A stretch of 64,000 bases of DNA, from the NCBI GenBank assembly GCA_963822575.1, contig CAWGHZ010000007.1, positions 744,001 through 808,000 on the forward strand, given 5' to 3'. The position numbers and the translations under genes were made by a program. Every line of letters begins with the position of its first letter. Position 1 is the first letter of the stretch. Under the pieces are notes generated by a model that did not search any database, was not told the origin of the DNA, and was given only the letters and a program-made list of their open reading frames with translations. Shown here one piece after another: positions 47,305-56,229 of the stretch. This DNA is from CAWGHZ01 sp963822575. GTDB taxonomy: Bacteria > Pseudomonadota > Alphaproteobacteria > MPNO01 > DASWLB01.

Positions 47305-48618
47305 TCATCCGCTCGTCAGATTGGGCAGGTAAAGCGAAATGCCGGGGAAGGCGATCAGCAGCACCATGATGATTGCCTCGCAGGCGAGGAACCAGCCGAC
47401 GCCCTTGAAGATGGTCTCGAGCGGTATCGAGTCGCCGACAACGGTCTTGATGACGTAGACGTTGAACCCGACCGGCGGGGTGAGGAGACCGATCTCCAGG
47501 TACTTCACTACAATGACGCCGAGCCATATCAGGTCGAGGTGGAGCCGCTCGAACATCGGCAACAGGATCGGCAGGGTGATGAGGAGGATGCCCAGGGGAT
47601 CGAGGAACATCCCGAGCACCAGGTAGACGATGGAGGCGCCGATCACCAGCAGCAGCGGGTCGAGTGCCCACGAACCCATCAGATTGCCGACATAGAACGG
47701 GAGGCCGGACAGCGCCATGAACTTGGTGAGCAGGATCGCCCCGACGCCGACGAACAAGAGGCGCGAGGTCGAGACGATCCCCTCGGTCACCGCGGCCTTG
47801 AACGTCTCCCAGGTGAGGCGGCCCTGGACGAAGGCGATGACGAAGGCGAGGAACGCCCCGAACGCACCGGCCTCGGTCGGGGTGACCACGCCGCCCATCA
47901 GCCCGCCGATGATGCCGAGAACCAGCAGCAGGATCGGCCACACGTCCATGAGGGCGCGCCATTTTTCGCCGGGGTAGCTGGCCTCGGCCGCGGACTTGGG
48001 CGCGAGCCCGGGATTTACGATGCAGCGCGCAGCGATCATCGTGGCGTACACGGCGGCGGTCAGAAGCCCGGGAAGGATGCCTGCGATCAAGAGCTTGGTG
48101 ATCGAGGCCTGGGCGAAAATGCCGTACAGCACGAACAGGATCGAGGGCGGGATCAGCGAGCCGATGGTCCCGGCCGCCGCCACCGTGCCCGTCGCCAGCG
48201 CCTTGTCGTAGCCGTGCTTCAGCATCTCGGGGATGGCGATCGAACCCATCGCCGCCGAGGTCGCGACGCTCGAGCCCGACGCCGCGGCGAAGCCCGCGCA
48301 GGCGAAATTGGTGGCGATGGCGAGCCCGCCCGGCAGCCGCCCGAGCCACAGCCTGGCCGCGGTGAACAAAGCGGATGAAATGCCCGAATGGTGCGCCACC
48401 GCGCCCATCAGGATGAACATCGGGATCGCCGACAGCTCCCAGCTCGCCATGAAGTCGTAGGGCGCCGAGCGCAGCATGGAGATCGCGACGTCGAGCCCGC
48501 GAATCTCCCAGATGCCCACGATGGACACGGCCCCGAGCACGATGCCGATCGGCACGCGGATGCCAAGCAGGATCAGGACGGCGACCAGCGACCATGCGCC
48601 CAGCTCGACCGGCGACAT
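47305..48618 (-). CDS. dctM: TRAP transporter large permease DctM, second copy
   Basis: A 437-residue membrane protein with the DctM repeat motifs GSSVATSAAMGSIAIPEM, SLIPPSILFVLYGIFA and LTPPVGFNVYVIKT. It is closely similar to the copy at 35581. It forms the transport pore with the DctQ (48640-49147) and DctP (46243-47254) encoded on the same strand. Its start, ATG 48618, has a GGGGGG site and lies 21 bases after dctQ. Confidence 0.93.
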   Translation of the reverse strand: MSPVELGAWSLVAVLILLGIRVPIGIVLGAVSIVGIWEIRGLDVAISMLRSAPYDFMASWELSAIPMFILMGAVAHHSGISSALFTAARLWLGRLPGGLAIATNFACAGFAAASGSSVATSAAMGSIAIPEMLKHGYDKALATGTVAAAGTIGSLIPPSILFVLYGIFAQASITKLLIAGILPGLLTAAVYATMIAARCIVNPGLAPKSAAEASYPGEKWRALMDVWPILLLVLGIIGGLMGGVVTPTEAGAFGAFLAFVIAFVQGRLTWETFKAAVTEGIVSTSRLLFVGVGAILLTKFMALSGLPFYVGNLMGSWALDPLLLVIGASIVYLVLGMFLDPLGILLITLPILLPMFERLHLDLIWLGVIVVKYLEIGLLTPPVGFNVYVIKTVVGDSIPLETIFKGVGWFLACEAIIMVLLIAFPGISLYLPNLTSG

Positions 48619-48639
48619 CTCAATCCCCCCGGATGCGGC

Positions 48640-49147
48640 TCACTTGCCGGCCGCCTTGCGCAGATCGCCGATGATCTTGAGCAGCACCGCGAGCGCCATG
48701 ATGCCCGCCCCGATCGGCACGAACCAGCGCGTCGGCCACTGGATGATGACGGAGTTCGCCCGACTCGCGCACCTCGCCGAGTGCGGTCTTGCTCACCGCC
48801 TCGATGCCGCTCATCCAGGTCAACAACCCCATGAAGCCGAGCGTGAACATGCCGACCGCCGCGTCGAGCGCCGCCAGGCGGCGCGGTGCCATGCGCTGGG
48901 TGAACAAGGCGACGATGATCTGGCCGTCGCCGCGCGTGACATAGGCGAAGGGCAGCACCACCACCATCACCATGTAATAGATCTGCACCGTCTCCAGCGT
49001 GCCCTCGATCGGCCGGTTGAAGACGTAGCGCCCGATCACGTCGGCGAAAACGTGAACCATCATCAGGACGAGCGCCGCCGCCGCCGCCAGCGCGGCGAGG
49101 TCCGCGAGCCACCCTGCAGCCCGGTCTGCAATGCGCAAGCCGCTCAT
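48640..49147 (-). CDS. dctQ: TRAP transporter small permease DctQ, second copy (frameshifted)
   Basis: A DctQ-type subunit with four membrane segments, from ATG 49147. The frame reads to the LGEVRESG region and then breaks. In the other frame the last membrane segment SVIIQWPTRWFVPIGAGIM leads to a stop at 48642. One extra base lies at GAGTTC (48752-48757; GAACTC on the coding strand). Removing one base gives GEVRESGDSVIIQW and a protein of about 168 residues. It is the first gene of the Q-M-P TRAP group on this strand. The start lacks a clear ribosome site. Confidence 0.8.
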
Positions 49148-49263
49148 GGCTTGTCCATATTCGGCCTTCCCCCCGTGCGTCGCGGCATGCGCAGAGCGCG
49201 ACGCACGTTTTATCGTTGAGGAGAGCCTAGCCCAATCGTTGCCCGGTGCAAAGGCCGTCTCGC

Positions 49264-49479
49264 CTAATTGCGGCGCGGCTCGTCGAGTGCCGGGCGATCA
49301 GTATGCGGAGCATCCTCGCCGGCGGGCGATGCCGCGTCCGGTGCCCTCCCCACGGCGAGGCGCCATGCGGCGGCGATGAGGTCGCCGATATGGTCGGCCT
49401 GGACGAGCCGCTCGGCTTGCATCCGCGCCACCGTCCAGTCGCCGTCCCGGCATGCCGCGACCAGTCCGCGGAAAGGCAT
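49264..49479 (-). CDS. Hypothetical 71-residue protein
   Basis: An open frame with very high third-position GC (almost all codons end in G or C), like real genes here. It reads MPFRGLVAACRDGDWTVAR and ADHIGDLIAAAWRLAVG, then a Pro/Asp-rich end. I recognise no motif. There is no strong ribosome site before ATG 49479, and a stop lies six codons upstream. It may be a small protein or the remnant of a larger one. This is the only coding candidate in the 49148-49811 gap. Confidence 0.35.
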   Translation of the reverse strand: MPFRGLVAACRDGDWTVARMQAERLVQADHIGDLIAAAWRLAVGRAPDAASPAGEDAPHTDRPALDEPRRN

Positions 49480-49644
49480 GAGCAGCAGGGCTGGTGGTTA
49501 GGTGAAGGGCTTGCGCGCGCCGCCCTTCGAATTGTCATTGCGGCGTCACTGGCGCGTCACGCGCCACGCTTAGAACAGGCCTGCGCGCCCCCCGCACCGC
49601 ATCCAACGCCATGCGGGCGGCCCGCTCGGAGAGTCCCGAAACTT

Positions 49645-49683
49645 GGCCGTTCTTCTCCCGCAGGGGGACGGCCGCGCTTTTTT
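49645..49683 (+). terminator. Terminator-like hairpin with U-tract in porin leader region
   Basis: A perfect 6-base stem, GGCCGT (49645-49650) and ACGGCC (49668-49673), with inner pairing of CTCCC against GGGGG, is followed by GCGC and six T (49678-49683). It is shaped like a rho-independent terminator on the plus strand, but no plus-strand gene lies upstream. It sits about 130 bases before the porin start, so it may block read-through or belong to a leader. Confidence 0.4.
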
Positions 49684-49689
49684 GGCCAT

Positions 49690-49718
49690 TTGTCACAGAG
49701 GGGACTCCAAACTGCAAT
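49690..49718 (+). promoter_or_regulatory. Candidate sigma-70 promoter for porin
   Basis: TTGTCA (49690-49695, 5 of 6 to the -35 consensus) and TGCAAT (49713-49718, 4 of 6 to the -10 consensus) are 17 bases apart, about 93 bases before the porin start codon and just after the terminator-like hairpin. Spacing and match are good but unproven. Confidence 0.4.
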
Positions 49719-49811
49719 CCACGAGTTCCTTCGCCTGTCATCCGCACCGCCTAGGTTCCGCGGCGACCGCCGCTCGGCGGGACCGCACGGTTCAATCAGA
49801 AGGGGGACGCT

Positions 49812-51182
49812 ATGACAGGATCGGCAATCCGGCCGCGGACGCGCGGCGCGGCGGCATTCTCGCTCGGTGGCGCGGCGCTCGCGCTGGCGCTCGGCCTGCC
49901 GGCAACGGCTTCGGCGCAGTCGTCGCAGATGCTGCAGAGCAAGATCGAGCAGATGGAGCAAGAGCTGCAGGCGATGAAGGCGCAGATGAACGCCATGCAG
50001 CAGAAGGCTGCGGCGCAGGAGATGGTGGCAAAGAAGGAGGGCACCAAGGTCTCGGCCGACGGCGGCGGAATTTCGGTCGAGAGCGCCGACGGCGCGTTTT
50101 CGGCCCATCTCGGCGGACGGGCGCTGCTCGACCAGGCGTTCTACAGCCAGGACAAGACGCCGCTCGGCGACGGCTCGGAATTCCGCAGCCTGCGCCTCGA
50201 TGTCGGCGGCAAGATGTTCTACGACTGGATCTACAAGATCCAGCTCGACTTCGCCAACGCGGGCGTCGGTGTCAAGGATACTTATCTCGGATATGCCGGC
50301 CTGAAGCCGTTCGAAATCGTCGGCGGTCACATCATCGAGCCGATCACGCTCGGGCTCATGACGTCGAACAAGTACACGACCTTCATGGAACCGGCGATCT
50401 CGATCACCCCGCTGGGGTCGCCCGACCGGCGCGACGGCGCCCAGGTGGCGGCGCGTGGCGCCGACTGGACCGCGACCGCCGGCGTCTTCTCGGCCAAGAC
50501 GCCCAAGCTCGGCAATCACAAGGATTCCGGATTTGACCTCGCGGCACGCGTGACGTACGCGCCGATCTTCACCAAGACCGAGGTGTTGCATCTCGGGTTC
50601 GGTATCCAGGACCGCCACCCCAAGGGCGAGAATCCGGTGACACTGTCGTCGATCCCCGAATCGCACGAGGACGGCACGGCGTTCGTTTCGACCGGCGGGC
50701 TCAACATGTCCAACATGGTCAGCTTCGTGCCGGAAATCGCCGGGGTGTTCGGTCCGTTCCATGCCGAGGCCGAGTACACGAGCTACCACGTAAGCGGCAA
50801 GGACGCGACGCCTGATGTGGATTTTAACGGCTGGTACGTCCAGGCGGGCGTGTTCCTGACCGGCGAGTCGCGGCCATACCAGACCAAGGACACACCCTAT
50901 TCAGGCGATTTCGGCCGGGTGAAGCCCCGGCACAGCCTGGGCAATGGCGGGTTCGGCGCGGTCGAGCTCGCCGCGCGCTACTCGGTGCTCGACCTCAGCG
51001 ACAAGACCGTGCTGGGTGGCAAGGAGGACAACATCACCGTCGGCCTCAACTGGTACGTGAACCCGCAAATTCGGTTCATGCTGAACTACATCAAGGTCCA
51101 CACCAGCAGCACGAATGCGGTCACGGCGCATGCGAGCGAAGACGCGGACATCTTCCAGATGCGGGCGCAGTACGACTTCTGA
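49812..51182 (+). CDS. Porin, OprP/OprO-like outer-membrane beta barrel
   Basis: A 456-residue outer-membrane protein. A signal peptide (residues 1-36, ends TASAQ) is followed by a short coiled coil (MLQSKIEQMEQELQAMKAQM) that may hold the trimer. A beta barrel of the Porin_O_P family follows (FRSLRLDVGGKMFYDWIYKIQLDFA, then DTYLGYAGLKPFEIVGG), ending with the terminal Phe signature (QMRAQYDF). Related proteins admit phosphate or other anions. In this catabolic window it may admit aromatic acids, but this is inference. A hairpin follows the stop. Confidence 0.88.
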   Translation: MTGSAIRPRTRGAAAFSLGGAALALALGLPATASAQSSQMLQSKIEQMEQELQAMKAQMNAMQQKAAAQEMVAKKEGTKVSADGGGISVESADGAFSAHLGGRALLDQAFYSQDKTPLGDGSEFRSLRLDVGGKMFYDWIYKIQLDFANAGVGVKDTYLGYAGLKPFEIVGGHIIEPITLGLMTSNKYTTFMEPAISITPLGSPDRRDGAQVAARGADWTATAGVFSAKTPKLGNHKDSGFDLAARVTYAPIFTKTEVLHLGFGIQDRHPKGENPVTLSSIPESHEDGTAFVSTGGLNMSNMVSFVPEIAGVFGPFHAEAEYTSYHVSGKDATPDVDFNGWYVQAGVFLTGESRPYQTKDTPYSGDFGRVKPRHSLGNGGFGAVELAARYSVLDLSDKTVLGGKEDNITVGLNWYVNPQIRFMLNYIKVHTSSTNAVTAHASEDADIFQMRAQYDF

Positions 51183-51226
51183 TCCGCGCAAACATCTCCC
51201 TCCTCCACGGTGTTTCGCGCGTACGG

Positions 51227-51251
51227 GGAGCCCGGGCCCGGCCCGGGCTCC
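51227..51251. terminator. Hairpin between porin and metF genes
   Basis: A 10-base perfect stem, GGAGCCCGGG (51227-51236) and CCCGGGCTCC (51242-51251), with a 5-base loop and TTCGCGTTC after it, between the convergent porin (stop 51182) and metF-like gene (stop 51259). It probably ends transcription from at least the porin side. Confidence 0.55.
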
Positions 51252-51258
51252 TTCGCGT

Positions 51259-52200
51259 TCACGCGCAGCCGGGACGGTGGGCGTCGAGCTTCGCTTCGGC
51301 GATTGCGGCGGGAATGTCGGATGGGTTCACCGGCGCCATCAGATGCGCGCCGGCGACGCCGGGGATCTCCACCAGCTCCTCAAGCAGCTCGGCGCAGATG
51401 CGGATACCCTCCACGCGGGAATCGCCGGCAGCTTCCAACCGGGCGATCACATCGTCGGGCATGACCACGCCGAACAGGTTGTCGCGCATCCAGCGGGCCG
51501 AGCGTGCCGAGGCGAGCGGGCCGATGCCGATCAGCATGAACATCCGGTCGGTCAGCCCGTCCTCGCGCAGCCGCGCGATATAGCGCCGCACGAGCCCGAT
51601 GTCGTAGCAAAGCTGGGTCTGCACGAACTGCGCGCCCAGGTCGGCCTTGCCGGCAAGCGATTTGGGCGTCCAGCCGGGCCCGGGTTCGGTCGGGATGTCG
51701 GCGCAGCCGACGAACAGGCGCGGCGGCGTGTCGATCTCCCGGCCAGAGGCGACCACGCCCTTCTCGCGCATCTCGACCGCAATGCGGATCAGATCCCCCG
51801 ACGACAGGTCGAACACCGGCTTGGCGTCGGGCTGGTCGCCCTGCTTCGGGTCGTCGCCGGTCAGCATCAGCACGTTGTGGATGCCGAGCGCCGCGGCACC
51901 CACCAGGTCGGATTGCAGGGCGATTCGGTTGCGGTCGCGGCAGGTGCATTGCAGCACCGGCTCGATCCCTACGCGCGCCAGGATGGCAGCGGCGGCAAGG
52001 CTCGACATGGCGACCCGCGCGCTCGCCGCGTCCGTGACGTTGACGGCGTCGACCGCGGCGCCGATCGGCCGGGCACGCTTCAGCAGCGCCTCGGCGCTGC
52101 CCGCGAGCGGCGGCGCGACCTCGGCGGTCAGGGCGAACTGGCCATCGAGCAGGCGGCGGACCAGCGCGCTTTCGACCGGCGTGGTCGGCGCGCCGTTCAC
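51259..52200 (-). CDS. Methylenetetrahydrofolate reductase family protein
   Basis: A 313-residue TIM-barrel flavoprotein of the MetF family, from GTG 52200 with GGAG 6 bases upstream. Conserved parts are LTAEVAPPLAGS near the start (Glu of the active site), NVTDAASARVAMSSLAAAAI, LMLTGDDPK and AQFVQTQLCYDIGLVRRYIA. MetF enzymes reduce methylene-THF to methyl-THF for methionine or C1 metabolism. This copy follows a methyltransferase gene by one base. It could act in C1-unit transfer from demethylation of methoxy-aromatics, but that is inference. Canonical metF may lie elsewhere. Confidence 0.85.
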   Translation of the reverse strand: MNGAPTTPVESALVRRLLDGQFALTAEVAPPLAGSAEALLKRARPIGAAVDAVNVTDAASARVAMSSLAAAAILARVGIEPVLQCTCRDRNRIALQSDLVGAAALGIHNVLMLTGDDPKQGDQPDAKPVFDLSSGDLIRIAVEMREKGVVASGREIDTPPRLFVGCADIPTEPGPGWTPKSLAGKADLGAQFVQTQLCYDIGLVRRYIARLREDGLTDRMFMLIGIGPLASARSARWMRDNLFGVVMPDDVIARLEAAGDSRVEGIRICAELLEELVEIPGVAGAHLMAPVNPSDIPAAIAEAKLDAHRPGCA

Positions 52201-52201
52201 G

Positions 52202-53591
52202 TCAGCTCCGCCGGCGCGAGACGACGTAGGATTCGTCGTAGAACCAGAGCCCGCCCTGCTCGCGCAGCACGTCACGCGTGGCCTCCAGGTAGGAGCCGTC
52301 GGCGATCACATCCTCCAGCCGCTCGTCCTCGATCTGCGCGACGTAGATCGCCGCGTTCCACGCGGCGAGCAGTGTGGAGGTGCCGATCGTCTCGCCGCCG
52401 ATCTCGGACGGCAAAGTGTGCATGTCGTAGCGGAAGATCGCACGCTTGTCGGCGTAGGTGTTGTAGGCGAGGTCGCGGTTGGTGCGACCCAGCGTGCGCT
52501 TCAGCGCCTTCAGCAGATCGTGGCGGTTGTTGCGGAACGGGTTCTCGCCGGGCCAGACGCGCTGCACGATCTCCAGGCCCGGATCGTGGCCGAACGAATG
52601 GATGCCGATCAGCCGGCCGCCGGGCGCGAGGGAGCGGGCGAGGGGGGCAAGCACCTTCTCCGCCTTGAACTCGACCGACATGCGCGCGCGATAGGGCTGC
52701 GAGGCGATGATCAGGTCGTAGCCCTCGGGCGCGCGGCCCGGGTGCGGCACGACCTGGTCGAGAAGGAACTTATGATCCTCGCGGTAGATCACCAGCACCG
52801 ACGGGCGCACGTAGAGCGGATTGCCGGTCTTGGGGCTCGGCTTCATGCGCCAGCCGTCGGCCAGCGTCGGCTGCAGCGCCTTGATCTGCTCGTGGAACTC
52901 GTGCGCCGAGGTGCCCTTGAGCGGCACGTCGATCCAGTTGAGCGCGGCGGCCGCTTGCAGCGAGCGCGGCATCAAATGCGGTGCCTCGGTGTAGTACATG
53001 TTGGTGACGACCAGCACGGTCGCCGGGTGCTCGAAGAACCGGTCGGACATCTTCTCGAGGCTGAGGCGCACGTCCTCGAGGCTGATCTCCTTGCCGACGA
53101 TGTAGAACGGCACGGCGGGGAAGCGCGCGTGCATCTGGCGCATCACCCCGGTCAGCACCGTCCCGTCGCCCATGCCGGCGTCGAACACTTTCATCGCCGG
53201 CGGCTGCGGCTGGATGATGCTGCAGCTCCATGCCGACGCGCTCCGCCACCACCCACTTCTCCGAGCAGGTGTTGACGAACATCAGGTACTTCTGCCGGTT
53301 GTCGTAGAAGCGGAAGGCGGTCTTGCCGTCCTCGCCGCCGGCCGGCGCGGCATCGCCATTGGCCCGCAGCACGGGCCGCGGCATCGACGTCGCATGGCCG
53401 GCGGGCTCGCCCCGCTCGTCGAGATAGCGCCGGACACGCGACACGGTGGCGGTGGTGACGCGCCGCCCCTCGCGCAGCCTCCCGACGAACTTGCCGTCGT
53501 TTACCACCAGCTTGCCGAAGGTGGACTCGGCCACGCCGTGATGGCGGCAATAGGCCTCGATCTCGCCGATCAGCTCCGCGTGCTCGTTCAC
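52202..53591 (-). CDS. SAM-dependent methyltransferase-like protein with helix-turn-helix-like start (frameshifted)
   Basis: From GTG 53591 (GGAG 7 bases upstream) the first part, residues 1-125, reads like a small DNA-binding region (VAESTFGKLVVNDGKFVGRLREGRRVTT). It is followed by FYDNRQKYLMFVNTCSEKWVVAERVGMELQ. The frame then breaks, and the downstream part, KVFDAGMGDGTVL to the stop at 52202, is a Rossmann-type SAM-binding domain (DAGMGDGT). One extra base lies near 53205-53220, not at a GANTC motif. The corrected length is about 462 residues. It precedes the metF-family gene in one operon. The substrate is unknown. Confidence 0.75.
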
Positions 53592-53660
53592 GGTCAGCTC
53601 CGCGTGCCCGTTGATGCGGCAGATTGAAGTCTCTTGCGCAATGCGAAGTCAAGGAAAATG

Positions 53661-53735
53661 TCCCAAAAAATCCACGTTGGGAAGAAATGGGAGAAGTCCC
53701 ATCTCGCGCAGTCGTTTCGGTGGGGCGAATCCCAT
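53661..53735. promoter_or_regulatory. Array of TCCCA/TGGGA repeats, candidate operator
   Basis: Five TCCCA or TGGGA boxes occur within 75 bases (53661-53665, 53678-53682, 53688-53692, 53697-53701 and 53730-53734). The first pair forms TCCCA-N12-TGGGA. The second is a near-palindrome, ATGGGA-GAAG-TCCCAT (53687-53702). They lie between the divergent methyltransferase-metF operon and the dienelactone hydrolase gene, where a C1-metabolism regulator could act. The regulator is unknown. Confidence 0.4.
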
Positions 53736-53801
53736 CGGCCGCGGCGCGGTTGACGGGCCGTCGGGCGCTTCCGATACTCGCCGGAGACAGGGGAGGAGAG
53801 G

Positions 53802-54527
53802 ATGCCGCACACCGTGACGCTTGCGACCGCCGACGGGCCCATGGGGCTCTACCTCGACGCACCCGAGAAGCCGGGCCGGCACCCGGCGGTGCTGGTCATG
53901 TTCCACCGCGGCGGGATCGACGACTTCACGCGATCGGTGGCCGCTCGCCTTTCGGGCCACGGCTTCGTCGCCGCGGTGCCCGACCTTTATCACCGCCGGC
54001 CGGACGGTGAGCCCGTGACGGAATCCGTCAAGCAGGTGAAGGACGCGGAGATCCTCGCCGACAGCGACGCGAGCCTTGCCGCGCTGGGCGGGATGGACAA
54101 CGTCGATCCGGCGCGCATCGGAGTGATCGGCCACTGCTTCGGCGGTCGCAACTCGTTCCTCGTCGCCGCGTCGCGCCCGGCCGCGATCAAGGCCTGCGCC
54201 GTGTTCTATGGCGGCAGCATGGCGGTGGCGCGCGGGCCCGGGAAGGCGCCGATCGAGATAGCCGGCGGGGTCGCCTGCCCCGTGACGGGCTTTTTCGGCA
54301 ACGACGACGAGAACCCGTCGCCCGCCGACGTGGACAAGCTTTCGGCCGCGCTCGCGGCCCATGGCAAGGCGCACGACTTCCACCGTTACGACGGGGCGGG
54401 CCACGCCTTCCAGAACTTCACCGACAAGGGCCGGTACCGCGAGAAGCAGGCCGAGGATGCCTGGTCTAAGGTGATCCCGTTCCTCGCTCGCAGCCTCGGC
54501 GCCGTGGCACCCGTGCCGGCCAAGTAG
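53802..54527 (+). CDS. Dienelactone hydrolase family protein
   Basis: A 241-residue alpha/beta hydrolase with a catalytic Cys (GHCFGG at about residue 108), the dienelactone hydrolase signature. Asp and His follow in FFGNDDENPSP and GAGHAFQNF. It is read from ATG 53802, which has GGAGGAG 2-4 bases before it. Members open dienelactones in modified ortho-cleavage pathways. Here it may handle a lactone intermediate. It stands alone with no other ortho-pathway gene nearby. Confidence 0.88.
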   Translation: MPHTVTLATADGPMGLYLDAPEKPGRHPAVLVMFHRGGIDDFTRSVAARLSGHGFVAAVPDLYHRRPDGEPVTESVKQVKDAEILADSDASLAALGGMDNVDPARIGVIGHCFGGRNSFLVAASRPAAIKACAVFYGGSMAVARGPGKAPIEIAGGVACPVTGFFGNDDENPSPADVDKLSAALAAHGKAHDFHRYDGAGHAFQNFTDKGRYREKQAEDAWSKVIPFLARSLGAVAPVPAK

Positions 54528-54537
54528 CGCGCGCGCC

Positions 54538-55581
54538 TTGAACCGGGGCCCGCTTCTGGCGCTGGCGGCCGCGGCGCTGTTCGGGCTGGCGACACCGGCG
54601 GCAAAGATCCTGGTCGGCACGGTCGATCCGTTCCTGCTCGCCGGGCTGTTCTACGCCGGCTCCGGCATCGGCCTGGCCCTCCTGCGTGCCGCGCTGGTAC
54701 GGCGTGGCGCCTGGTCCGAGGCGCCGGTCGCGCGCGCCGATCTGCCGTGGCTCGCCGGGGCCGTGGCGCTCGGTGGCGTCGTGGGGCCAGTGCTCTTGAT
54801 GGTCGGGCTCGCCCGCACCGAGGGATCGACTGCGGCGCTGCTGCTCACCCTCGAAGGGGTGGCGACGGCGCTGATCGCCTGGTTCGCCTTCCGCGAGAAT
54901 TTCGACCGGCGCATCGCCCTCGGCATGGCGTTGATCGTCGCCGGAGCGGCGGTGCTCGCCTGGCAGGGGAGACCGGGCCTCGCCGGGCTTACGGGGCCGG
55001 CCTGCATCGTCGGCGCCTGCCTGGCCTGGGCGCTCGACAACAACTTGACCCGCAAGGTTTCGGCCGCCGACCCGATGCAGATCGCCATGATCAAGGGGCT
55101 CGCCGCCGGGCCGGTGACGCTGGCTCTCGCCTTCGCTGCCGGGGCGCGCCTGCCGCACGCGGACACCGCGCTGGCCGCGGCCGGGGTCGGCTTCCTCGGC
55201 TACGGGGTGAGCCTCGCCCTCTATGTCCTGGCGCTCCGCCATCTCGGCACCGCGCGCACCGGCGCCTATTTCTCGGCCGCGCCCTTCGTCGGCGCTGCCG
55301 CCGCGGTGCCGCTGCTGGGCGAGCCGGTGACTGCGCAGCTCGGCGTGGCGGGGGCGCTGATCGCCGGCGGGGTGTGGCTCCACCTCACCGAGCGGCACGA
55401 GCACGAGCATTTGCACCGGGCACTGACCCACAGTCACCGCCACGACCACGACGCCCATCACCGCCACGCGCACGGGCCGGGCGATCCGCCGGGCGAGCCG
55501 CACACCCACCCGCACCGGCATGACCGGATGCGCCATTCCCATCCGCACGTGCCCGACCTGCACCACACCCACGCCCATTGA
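54538..55581 (+). CDS. EamA/DMT-family transporter with His-rich C-terminal tail
   Basis: A 347-residue drug/metabolite-transporter-superfamily protein from TTG 54538. Residues 1-280 hold ten membrane segments in two EamA repeats. The last 67 or so residues are a hydrophilic tail with about 24 His in motifs such as HRHDHD and HTHPHRH. The tail is probably cytoplasmic and binds metals such as nickel, cobalt or zinc. The transporter could then export a metal or a metal-chelated metabolite. The His-tail arrangement recalls RcnA-type exporters, but the core is a different family. Confidence 0.8.
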   Translation: MNRGPLLALAAAALFGLATPAAKILVGTVDPFLLAGLFYAGSGIGLALLRAALVRRGAWSEAPVARADLPWLAGAVALGGVVGPVLLMVGLARTEGSTAALLLTLEGVATALIAWFAFRENFDRRIALGMALIVAGAAVLAWQGRPGLAGLTGPACIVGACLAWALDNNLTRKVSAADPMQIAMIKGLAAGPVTLALAFAAGARLPHADTALAAAGVGFLGYGVSLALYVLALRHLGTARTGAYFSAAPFVGAAAAVPLLGEPVTAQLGVAGALIAGGVWLHLTERHEHEHLHRALTHSHRHDHDAHHRHAHGPGDPPGEPHTHPHRHDRMRHSHPHVPDLHHTHAH

Positions 55582-55616
55582 TCCCGGCCCCTCCGCGCCT
55601 GTGCTACAGTCCCGTC

Positions 55617-56228
55617 ATGGAGATGGAGGCCCTGAGGAACCGGGCGAAGGACGCGCTGGAATGCGTGACGCGGCCGGCCGCGCGCGTTTTGATGCGGGCG
55701 GGGTTCACCCCCAACCAGGTGACCGGCGCGGCGGTCGTGCTCAACGTCGTCGCCGCCGGGCTGGTGGTGCAGGACGGGCTGGTCGCCGCCGGGCTGGTTT
55801 ATCTCGCGGCCGGCTCGCTCGACATGCTCGACGGCGCCCTGGCGCGGGTGTCGAACCGCGTCTCCGCCGGCGGCGCGTTTCTCGATTCCACCTTCGACCG
55901 CATCTCGGAGGGGGTGGTGTTCGCCGCCATCGCCTGGCGCTTCGCCGCCGAGGCGCGGCCCGAGGCGGCGGCGCTGACCGTGCTCGCCCTTCTCGGTTCG
56001 CTCCTGGTGAGCTATATCCGCGCCCGGGCCGAGGCGCTCGGCTCGCGCTGCAACGTGGGCGTCATGACGCGCACCGAGCGCGTGGTGGTGCTGGCGGCCG
56101 GACTTTTGACGGGGGCGCTCGCCATTGCCATCTATGTCCTGGTCGCACTCAGCTTCGTCACCGCGGGCCAGCGTATCGTCCACACCATGAAGGAGCTCGG
56201 CGCGGACACAAGACGCCGGGACGCGTGA
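55617..56228 (+). CDS. CDP-alcohol phosphatidyltransferase family protein
   Basis: A 203-residue membrane enzyme, read from ATG 55617. A TTG at 55578 would overlap the previous stop and extend it by 13 residues. The full motif DxxDGxxAR-x8-GxxxDxxxD is present (DMLDGALAR through GAFLDSTFD), with six membrane segments around it. The family joins a CDP-activated alcohol to an acceptor in phospholipid or related synthesis. Neighbours do not reveal the substrate. The next gene starts one base after its stop. Confidence 0.88.
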   Translation: MEMEALRNRAKDALECVTRPAARVLMRAGFTPNQVTGAAVVLNVVAAGLVVQDGLVAAGLVYLAAGSLDMLDGALARVSNRVSAGGAFLDSTFDRISEGVVFAAIAWRFAAEARPEAAALTVLALLGSLLVSYIRARAEALGSRCNVGVMTRTERVVVLAAGLLTGALAIAIYVLVALSFVTAGQRIVHTMKELGADTRRRDA

Positions 56229-56229
56229 C

